From Bacteroidales bacterium (GTDB lineage: Bacteria; Bacteroidota; Bacteroidia; Bacteroidales; BM520): 5,666 nt of DNA. A program made the position numbers and the translations under genes. Shown here one piece after another: positions 1 through 5,666 of the stretch; the stretch's first letter is position 1, and every line of letters begins with the position of its first letter. The stretch is from assembly GCA_023230285.1 (NCBI GenBank), contig JALNXP010000166.1, positions 1 to 5,666 on the forward strand. Direction: 5' to 3'. The notes beneath the pieces were generated by a model. It did no database searches and had not been told where the DNA came from. It saw only the letters and a program-made list of their open reading frames with translations.

Positions 1-63
1 CCTTTGCTCGGCAATAAAAAAGGTGTTGCAGCTGTTGACGCAAGAATCAAAATAGAAAAATAA
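1..63 (+). CDS. C-terminal end of a probable ADP-forming acyl-CoA synthetase (ATP-grasp), partial
   Basis: Frame 1 is open from the window edge to a TAA at 61-63 and gives 20 residues that include PLLG and then GVAAVDARI. A run of the type NPL-x-GVVAVDARI closing the protein is typical of the ATP-grasp domain of NDP-forming acyl-CoA synthetases (acetate-CoA ligase, ADP-forming). These cytoplasmic enzymes convert acyl-CoA, ADP and phosphate to the free acid, CoA and ATP in fermenters. The gene ends 30 bases before the aminotransferase start with no terminator between them, so the two are probably co-transcribed. Only the tail is visible and no catalytic residue can be checked. The reading frame is sound; the family is a motif-based inference and another ATP-grasp protein cannot be excluded. 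Confidence 0.55.
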   Translation, partial: PLLGNKKGVAAVDARIKIEK

Positions 64-93
64 TCAAAAAAGAATCAATATAAATTATTAGTA

Positions 94-1410
94 ATGAGCA
101 GATTAGTTGACATCAAATTAGTTGAAGAAAAAATGTCGGCAATGGGTATTTCCGACTTGTCAAGGACATCAATAAGAGAAATAACAGCATTAACTAACTC
201 ATTAGAAGCAGCTACCGGAGAAAAGTACATCAGAATGGAAATAGGTGTTCCGGGCTTGCCTGTTTCGGAAATAGCAATCAACGCAGAGATTGAAGCATTG
301 AAATCGGGAGTAGCAGCTATCTATCCGGATATCAATGGTATTCCTCAGTTGAAAAAAGAGGCTTCAAGATTTTTAAAATTATTCTTAGATGCAGATATCA
401 AGCCTGAAAATTGTGTGCCGTGTGTCGGCTCAATGCAAGGCGGCTACACTACCCTGCTTACACTCACAAGATTTAGAGAAGGACAGGACACAATATTGTT
501 TGTTGACCCTGGCTTCCCTGTTCATAAACAACAGGCAAGAGTTATGGGTGCTCCTTATAAGGCTTTTGACGTTTATAATTATCGTGGTGAAAAATTAAGA
601 GCAAAACTCGAAGAATATCTTTCAGCAGGTAATATAGCTTGTATCTTGTATTCAAATCCGAATAATCCTTCGTGGATATGTTTCACAGAAGAAGAATTGA
701 AGATAATAGCAGAATTATGTGATAAGTATAATGTTGTAGCTATTGAAGACCTTGCCTATTTCGGCATGGATTTCAGACACGACTACTCTGTTCCGGGTCA
801 ACCGCCCTACCCTCCGACAATATCAAGATATACAGATAATTATGTCTTGTTGGTATCGAGTTCAAAAGCATTCAGCTATGCAGGACAAAGGATGGGATTT
901 ATCGCAATTTCCGATAAATTGGCAGTCCAAAAGTCGGACAATCTTCTTAAACATTATAATTGGAATTTGTTCAGCCGTTGTTTGATATACGGTTCTTTAT
1001 ACGCTTTAAGTTCCGGAACGGCTCATACAGTACAATACGGCTTCGCAGCATTATTGAAGGCAGCTAATGACGGCACTTATAACTTCGTTAAAGAAATTCG
1101 TGAATATGGCGAAAAAGCCCATATCATGAAAAAGATATTCTTAGATAACGGCTTCAATATTGTTTATGATAAAGATGGAGATACGCCTATCGCTGACGGC
1201 TTCTATTTTACCATAGCTTATAAAGATATGAATGGACACGACTTGATAAAGAATTTATTGTGTTACGGCATCAGCGCAATTAGTTTAGGCGTTACCGGCA
1301 GTGAACACAGCAACGGATTACGTGCTTGCGTGTCTTTAGTATACAGAAGTCAGTTCCCTGATTTAAAAGATAGAGTCGAAAACTTTAATAGAGATTTTTC
1401 TAAAAAATAA
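94..1410 (+). CDS. PLP-dependent class I/II aminotransferase
   Basis: A complete 438-residue cytoplasmic enzyme of fold-type I, of normal length for the family. It should move an amino group between an amino acid and a 2-oxo acid. The visible active-site set, mapped onto aspartate aminotransferase, is GSMQGG (112-117) in the phosphate-cup region, NPNNP (188-192) with N191 near the cofactor O3', and D219 and Y222 in IEDLAYF. The Schiff-base lysine is K258 in SSSKAF, with phosphate-binding R266 in GQRMG. R410 in GLRAC is the likely substrate carboxylate clamp. An N-terminal YPDINGIPQLKKE segment (about 77-89) is also typical. The first ATG lies 30 bases after the upstream stop; the leader is A-rich without a clear ribosome site, as is usual in Bacteroidota. 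It sits 29 bases before the large flavoprotein, which suggests a shared amino-acid pathway. Substrate specificity cannot be told. Confidence 0.93.
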   Translation: MSRLVDIKLVEEKMSAMGISDLSRTSIREITALTNSLEAATGEKYIRMEIGVPGLPVSEIAINAEIEALKSGVAAIYPDINGIPQLKKEASRFLKLFLDADIKPENCVPCVGSMQGGYTTLLTLTRFREGQDTILFVDPGFPVHKQQARVMGAPYKAFDVYNYRGEKLRAKLEEYLSAGNIACILYSNPNNPSWICFTEEELKIIAELCDKYNVVAIEDLAYFGMDFRHDYSVPGQPPYPPTISRYTDNYVLLVSSSKAFSYAGQRMGFIAISDKLAVQKSDNLLKHYNWNLFSRCLIYGSLYALSSGTAHTVQYGFAALLKAANDGTYNFVKEIREYGEKAHIMKKIFLDNGFNIVYDKDGDTPIADGFYFTIAYKDMNGHDLIKNLLCYGISAISLGVTGSEHSNGLRACVSLVYRSQFPDLKDRVENFNRDFSKK

Positions 1411-1439
1411 AATAATATTTAATTCATAGATTGAAAACT

Positions 1440-4400
1440 ATGTACAGAATCGAAAAACACCCCATACTGAATATACCATCAGCAAAAGAGGTAACATTTT
1501 TTTACAATGGACATGAGGTAAAATGTCCTGAAAATTTAACCATTGCAGCTGCTCTACATCAGGCAGGTTATACTGTTCACAGTCATAGTGTTAAAGGACG
1601 TGAACGCAGTCTTGAATGTGGTATTGGAAAATGCGGTGCCTGCGAAATGTTGGTAGATGGCAAAATAAGACGTATTTGCAATACCCCTGTTATAGGCGTA
1701 AAAGAAGTTGCGGAAATACCTAAAGACTTTCAACCGGCTGAAAGTGCTGTTGACAAAGACACTGCTTTCGACATATATAAAACGACAGTTGCCATTATCG
1801 GTGCCGGTCCTGCCGGCTTAGCCGCAAGGGAAGTACTTAACGACCACAATGTCAGCAATTTAGTAATAGATGCCAACGATAATATCGGCGGTCAGTTTAA
1901 TATGCAGACCCACCAATTTTTCTTCTTTGAAAAGACACAGAAATATGGCGGAATGAGAGGCTTTGACATCGCCTCTACCCTCGCCGGCGACAATCATGAC
2001 GGCATTATCACAACATCAATAGTTTGGGACATATTAGACGGTAAACGTCTTGCTGTCAAAAACTTAAAGACAGATAAAATATCTTTTGTAGAAGCAGATT
2101 ATCTTATTGTAGCTACCGGCGCAATACCTTTTGTGCCTACTTTTGAAAATGATGATTTGCCGGGTGTTTACACAGCTGCCGTAATACAAAAAATGATGAA
2201 CACCGAATTTACCTTGCTCGGCAAAAATATTTTGACTATAGGCGCAGGCAATATCGGCTATCTGACTTCTTATCAATTAATGCAAGCCGGTGCTAAGGTT
2301 AAAGCAATAATAGAAGCTCTGCCGTGTGAAGGAGGTTTTCCTGTTCAAGCTAACAGAGTACGTCGCCTCGGTATACCTATTTATACATCTCACGTTTTAC
2401 TGAAAGCTATCCCTAACGAAAAACATGACGGCATAATAGGTGCTGTTGTTGCTGAATGCGAAAACTTTAAACCTATTGCAGGCACAGAACGTATTATCGA
2501 TAATATAGATGCTATTAACATCTGCACAGGATTACAATCTGACAATCAGCTATATACAAAAGGCGAGACTGTTTTTGGCAACAATTGTGTTGGTGCCGGC
2601 GACTCGGTAAGAATTGGCGAAGGAACAAGTGCCGTACTTAGAGGAAAACAAGCCGCCTTAGACTTGTTACAGCGAATGAACGTAAGAATAAACTATGATA
2701 ATTACCTCACTATATCTAAAGATTATATTGATTCTCAACAACATCCGACTCGCATCCTGCAAGAACCGCTGACACCTTCAGAAGAAAGAAAAATGGCAAA
2801 GCCTTTTGTCATCTTAGATTGTTTATACGGCTTCGCTTGTAACCCATGCTCTTTTGCTTGCCCGCAAGGTGCTATTACAAAAACTTCTACAAGCACAACT
2901 CCTGTTATAGATTATGACAAATGTATCGGCTGTATGAAGTGCGTAAATCATTGTCCGGGCTTGGCTATCTTCGGATATAACTATAAACAAAATACATTAT
3001 CCCTCCCTATAGAATATGAAGCTCAAGAAAAAGCAGAAGTGTTCTTGGTAAATAATAACGGCGAAAAACTTGGCGAAGGTATCATAGAAAAAATCATCAA
3101 GAATGATAATAAAACTAACGTTGCAAGAGTAAAAGTTGCTGATAATTTTGACAAAGAATTAACTGACGTAAGAGGTTTCATTATTAAAGAGAACTACCCG
3201 CAACCTGTTGATTTTAAAGCTATTGACAAAGACATTCCGTCAGAGACTTATATTTGTCATTGCGAAGATGTCCAATTGGAAGATGTGTTAAAAGTTATAG
3301 GAGACAGGAAGGTTATAACAATTGACGAGATAAAACATACGACTAGAATAGGCATGGGCGTATGTCGTGGGAAACGCTGTATACCAAGGCTTAGACAGCA
3401 GTTGCGTAGTTATGGTGTTACGGTATTGAATGAGCCGGCACCGCGTGCTCCTCTATCAAGTCAGGTTAACATCGGCGAGTTATATCCTAAAGATGTTTCT
3501 GCAAAATATATCATCAACAGCAAAGAATTGAAGAAAGAAACGGCACAAGTACTTATTGCCGGTGGCGGTATGGGCGGCAGTTCGCTGTTCAGATACTTCG
3601 CTGAAGCAGGATACAAACCTATACTGATAAATAATCAAGCCGGAAGCTCATGGCGAAACATCGCCGGCGGTCGTCCTGCATTCAGCTTGCCCGAAATAGC
3701 AGACATCGCTCGAAATAACCACGAACTATTTAAAGAATTACAAAAAATAAGCAATATTAATTACAGAGAAATACTTTACATCACATTCGCCCACGACCAA
3801 GCTACTTATGACAGCCTCGAACAGTCAATACAATGGTCTGATGCTTATATGATTGAACCTAAGGACTTTGCAAAAGAAATATCGCCGTTTATAAATCCTA
3901 ATCTGAAAGATAAATATATATCTGCCTTGATTTCACGCGATTGCTGGCAGGCAACGCCGGGAAAAACAGTAGACTTATTACGAAAAATTGGTGTTAATAA
4001 CGGCGGAACATTAAAAGAAAGTTGTAAACTTATTGATGTAAGCAAAACCAATAACGGAAAGTATATAGTTTTAGTTCAAAATTATGATAAAACTTATACG
4101 GAATATACAGTAGACCATTTTGTAAATGCTTTAGGTGCTAATGCTGATATATTTGCAAGGAAAGTGGGTATTTACGCAGGATTCTATCCTGTTAAACATC
4201 AAGCGTTTATAACACGCAGACTGCCGTTTATGGGTCCTGACAATACACCTTTGGGCATGTTGATAGACAGAAACAATTACAAAGGTTTTATAGCTGTTTA
4301 CGGACAACAGTTGGGAGAAACAGGACAGATTATAGGCTGTGCTTCAACATCTTTTGACCCGCAGGAAGCAGGTAAAGAGCTAAAGGTAAACACTAAGGAA

Positions 4401-4673
4401 TTTCTTGAAATCTCAAGTGAAGTCTTTATAGATTGGATACCAAGATTATCATCTGTCAGTTTCCAAGCTACATGGGCAGGCTATTATACCGAGCCACGAA
4501 TGATGATAGACCCGGAATTAGGCTTGTTCGTAGGACTTAAAGGACATGGCTTCATGTTGTCACAATATCTTGCTAAAACTTATGTTGATGCTTACTTAGG
4601 AAAAACCGTTCCGGATTATTTCAAACGTCTGAAAGCTACCGGAGACGGATTGTTGGAAGTCGCTTTTAAATAA
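1440..4673 (+). CDS. Fused multi-cluster iron-sulfur flavoprotein: 2Fe-2S / FAD-NAD(P) / ferredoxin / BFD-like 2Fe-2S / DAO oxidoreductase
   Basis: Predicted to oxidise an amine, amino or imino acid and pass electrons through internal clusters to NAD(P) or ferredoxin; cytoplasmic, no signal or membrane segment. Numbered from the ATG at 1440 (1077 residues): a [2Fe-2S] domain (about 15-90) with C60, C65, C68, C80; an FAD/NAD(P) domain (about 113-430) with GAGPAG 121-126, GAGNIG 268-273 and GAGD 385-388; a ferredoxin domain (about 455-512) with C461, C467, C470, C474 and C495, C498, C501, C505; a BFD-like [2Fe-2S] domain (about 603-660) with C606, C608, C642, C647; a DAO domain (about 703-1065) with GGGMGG 708-713 and GHGF 1035-1038. 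The parts resemble HcnABC, opine oxidase and hydroxyproline dehydrogenase subunits, here on one chain. A TTG at 1431 in the same frame would add three residues; ATG is preferred because TTG starts are rare in this group. The substrate is unknown. The DAO domain has N731 where an acidic residue usually binds FAD ribose. Confidence 0.9.
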   Translation: MYRIEKHPILNIPSAKEVTFFYNGHEVKCPENLTIAAALHQAGYTVHSHSVKGRERSLECGIGKCGACEMLVDGKIRRICNTPVIGVKEVAEIPKDFQPAESAVDKDTAFDIYKTTVAIIGAGPAGLAAREVLNDHNVSNLVIDANDNIGGQFNMQTHQFFFFEKTQKYGGMRGFDIASTLAGDNHDGIITTSIVWDILDGKRLAVKNLKTDKISFVEADYLIVATGAIPFVPTFENDDLPGVYTAAVIQKMMNTEFTLLGKNILTIGAGNIGYLTSYQLMQAGAKVKAIIEALPCEGGFPVQANRVRRLGIPIYTSHVLLKAIPNEKHDGIIGAVVAECENFKPIAGTERIIDNIDAINICTGLQSDNQLYTKGETVFGNNCVGAGDSVRIGEGTSAVLRGKQAALDLLQRMNVRINYDNYLTISKDYIDSQQHPTRILQEPLTPSEERKMAKPFVILDCLYGFACNPCSFACPQGAITKTSTSTTPVIDYDKCIGCMKCVNHCPGLAIFGYNYKQNTLSLPIEYEAQEKAEVFLVNNNGEKLGEGIIEKIIKNDNKTNVARVKVADNFDKELTDVRGFIIKENYPQPVDFKAIDKDIPSETYICHCEDVQLEDVLKVIGDRKVITIDEIKHTTRIGMGVCRGKRCIPRLRQQLRSYGVTVLNEPAPRAPLSSQVNIGELYPKDVSAKYIINSKELKKETAQVLIAGGGMGGSSLFRYFAEAGYKPILINNQAGSSWRNIAGGRPAFSLPEIADIARNNHELFKELQKISNINYREILYITFAHDQATYDSLEQSIQWSDAYMIEPKDFAKEISPFINPNLKDKYISALISRDCWQATPGKTVDLLRKIGVNNGGTLKESCKLIDVSKTNNGKYIVLVQNYDKTYTEYTVDHFVNALGANADIFARKVGIYAGFYPVKHQAFITRRLPFMGPDNTPLGMLIDRNNYKGFIAVYGQQLGETGQIIGCASTSFDPQEAGKELKVNTKEFLEISSEVFIDWIPRLSSVSFQATWAGYYTEPRMMIDPELGLFVGLKGHGFMLSQYLAKTYVDAYLGKTVPDYFKRLKATGDGLLEVAFK

Positions 4674-4685
4674 AAACCATATTGC

Positions 4686-4718
4686 AAAAAGGCTGTCTCA
4701 AAAGAGACAGCCTTTTTT
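4686..4718. terminator. Bidirectional rho-independent terminator between convergent genes
   Basis: A perfect 9-bp stem, GGCTGTCTC (4691-4699) with GAGACAGCC (4704-4712), closes a four-base AAAA loop. It is flanked by AAAAA (4686-4690) on the left and TTTTTT (4713-4718) on the right, which extend the pairing and supply a U-tract in either direction. It starts 12 bases after the stop of the plus-strand flavoprotein gene and lies 43 bases beyond the stop of the minus-strand MscS-like gene, so one hairpin can end both transcripts. The rest of the gap, 4719-4761, shows nothing further. Confidence 0.92.
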
Positions 4719-4761
4719 ATTGACTTCATCGTGTCACTTAATCGCGTGCATCCATTGCCGC

Positions 4762-5508
4762 TTAATTATTCGGTCCTTTAAATTTATTTCTTACACTTTC
4801 TACTATAATATCATTACGTTCATCATCTAATGAAATAAAAGATACTTCGAGAGACACAACGCCTTTTTCCAACTTGGCATATTTTACTATTGGTGGCTTC
4901 GCCGTAGATACAGAAGGAAATGTAAACAGATACTGCTTAATCTCTGCAACTTTATTAACATCACAGTCGGCAACATTCATTCGTAAAGTAAATGTAAACA
5001 TATAACTTTGCTCTGTATTCGACAATTTGCTTATAATACCTTTTTTAATTTGTGAATAAGGAATATAATATATCTCTCCGGAATTTGTTTCTATTTCTAT
5101 ATTCTGATTGTTAAACTTTTTCACTCTTCCGATAATTCCGGCAAAAGTAACGACATCATCAATATCAATATGATGTCCCATTCTGAACACAACACCGGCA
5201 ACATAATCTTTAACATAATAAGCATGATAAAACACGATAAAGCCAATGAGCAGAAATATCACTAACAACAGGAAGACGACATTTCTTTGTGTTAATTCAG
5301 GAATAACAAAGCAAATAAACAGCACCCACACGGCTATTTCGATAATTTGTGTTTGTTTGCGTAGCAAAGCTCTGTTTTTTTCTTTTTTAGGAAGAATGGG
5401 CAAATAACGCCGTATCAATCGTAACAGAAGAAACAGTAAAGCAGCGAGTATCAACAACACAATGACATTTACTCCCGCATTTGTCGTATTTAGCAAATCT
5501 TCTTTCAT
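4762..5508 (-). CDS. Small MscS-domain membrane protein (mechanosensitive-channel family)
   Basis: A 248-residue inner-membrane protein, somewhat shorter than E. coli MscS (286). Three hydrophobic segments are seen at about 13-32, 55-70 and 77-98. The MscS core follows: KDYVAGVVFRMGHHIDIDD (100-118), then GIIGRVKKF (124-132), an IEIET-NSGEIYYIPYSQI stretch matching the family's beta domain, and a mixed alpha/beta C-terminal region. MscS proteins are pore-forming channels that open under membrane tension or act as regulated ion channels. Two departures are visible. The third helix (77-98) is rich in Leu, Ile, Val and Phe, not the Gly/Ala pattern that packs the MscS pore. The usual IPN-S/G motif reads IPYS. 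It starts 2 bases after the stop of the upstream minus-strand gene, so the two are probably translationally coupled. Family membership is good; channel function is less sure. Confidence 0.82.
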   Translation of the reverse strand: MKEDLLNTTNAGVNVIVLLILAALLFLLLRLIRRYLPILPKKEKNRALLRKQTQIIEIAVWVLFICFVIPELTQRNVVFLLLVIFLLIGFIVFYHAYYVKDYVAGVVFRMGHHIDIDDVVTFAGIIGRVKKFNNQNIEIETNSGEIYYIPYSQIKKGIISKLSNTEQSYMFTFTLRMNVADCDVNKVAEIKQYLFTFPSVSTAKPPIVKYAKLEKGVVSLEVSFISLDDERNDIIVESVRNKFKGPNN

Positions 5509-5510
5509 AA

Positions 5511-5666
5511 TTATATTATTTCAATTCTTTTTAATTCATTAACTATAAACGGATATAACACTGTATTAAGTCCAAAGATATTTTCGGTTTTACGTTCAAT
5601 GACACCTAACCTTATCAGCACATTCAAATCTTTGGTTATCTCGTTCATTGAGCGTTTACTGATAGC
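5511..5666 (-). CDS. C-terminal part of a probable winged helix-turn-helix protein, partial
   Basis: Read on the minus strand from the window edge, one frame stays open for 51 codons to a TAA at 5511-5513. It is too short and too truncated to stand out as an ORF by length. The peptide begins with AISKRSMNEITKDLNVLIRL, followed by GVIERKTENIFGLN and a hydrophobic, basic tail. The first part has the recognition-helix-then-wing look of winged helix-turn-helix domains (Ser/Lys/Arg helix, then DLNxLxxLGVIE and a basic beta turn), as in MarR-, ArsR- or TrmB-like regulators and Fic-type C-terminal domains. The stop lies 2 bases upstream of the MscS-like ATG, which supports it as a real first gene of a two-gene unit. 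The N-terminus is outside the window, so family and ligand are unknown. Confidence 0.6.
   Translation of the reverse strand, partial: AISKRSMNEITKDLNVLIRLGVIERKTENIFGLNTVLYPFIVNELKRIEII

Noticed and set aside
75..281. Minus-strand open frame of 68 codons over the aminotransferase start
   Set aside because: It overlaps a gene with a full set of PLP active-site motifs and has no recognisable domain; it is an antisense shadow.
389..985. Two plus-strand open frames (389-598 and 743-985) within the aminotransferase
   Set aside because: Both are out-of-frame readings of the aminotransferase gene, with no family resemblance.
1411..1439. Possible internal promoter between the aminotransferase and flavoprotein genes
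   Set aside because: The 29-base gap is simply A/T-rich, with no TAnnTTTG-type Bacteroidota -7 element visible.
2..2223. Near-identical short string TTGCTCGGCAA at the window start and near 2213
   Set aside because: Both copies simply encode Leu-Leu-Gly in different proteins; too short to be a repeat element.
2064..2276. Minus-strand open frame of 70 codons within the flavoprotein
   Set aside because: Lies opposite the FAD/NAD(P) domain, where the plus-strand protein motifs are continuous; antisense shadow.
3845..4051. Minus-strand open frame of 68 codons within the DAO region
   Set aside because: The plus-strand DAO domain continues through it; no motif or independent start signal.
4686..4718. 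The GGCTGTCTC inverted repeat as a possible insertion-sequence end
   Set aside because: There is only one hairpin, no transposase, no partner end and no target duplication; its place between convergent stops and its flanking T-tracts fit a terminator.

Overview
The window looks like a chromosomal segment from an anaerobic, AT-rich member of the Bacteroidota (Bacteroidales-like). The reasons are codon use dominated by A/T-ending codons, A-rich gene leaders without a clear Shine-Dalgarno sequence, and an operon built around amino-acid fermentation chemistry. The phylum call is an inference; no marker gene is present.

Layout. Positions 1-1410 and 1440-4673 are on the plus strand and look like one transcription unit. 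It contains the last 20 codons of a gene whose tail resembles the ATP-grasp end of an ADP-forming acyl-CoA synthetase. After a 30-base gap comes a complete class I/II PLP aminotransferase, and after a 29-base gap a very large iron-sulfur flavoprotein of about 1077 residues. A strong hairpin with T-tracts on both sides (4686-4718) closes this unit and can also serve the converging minus-strand unit. That unit (5666 down to 4762) holds the end of a probable winged-helix protein and, 2 bases later, a small MscS-domain membrane protein.

The centrepiece is the fused redox protein. In order it carries a plant-type [2Fe-2S] domain, an FAD/NAD(P) disulfide-reductase-like domain, a two-cluster ferredoxin domain, a BFD-like [2Fe-2S] domain, and a DAO-type FAD amine/amino-acid oxidoreductase domain. 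Separate subunits with most of these modules form the HcnABC, opine oxidase and D-hydroxyproline dehydrogenase type enzymes. Here they are one chain with an added ferredoxin.

A working model, which is inference, is as follows. The DAO domain oxidises an amino or imino acid or a secondary amine, and electrons run through the Fe-S modules to the FAD/NAD(P) domain or to ferredoxin. The aminotransferase interconverts the matching amino and 2-oxo acids. If the upstream gene is an acyl-CoA synthetase, it would recover ATP from the acyl-CoA formed later. The substrate cannot be read from the sequence.
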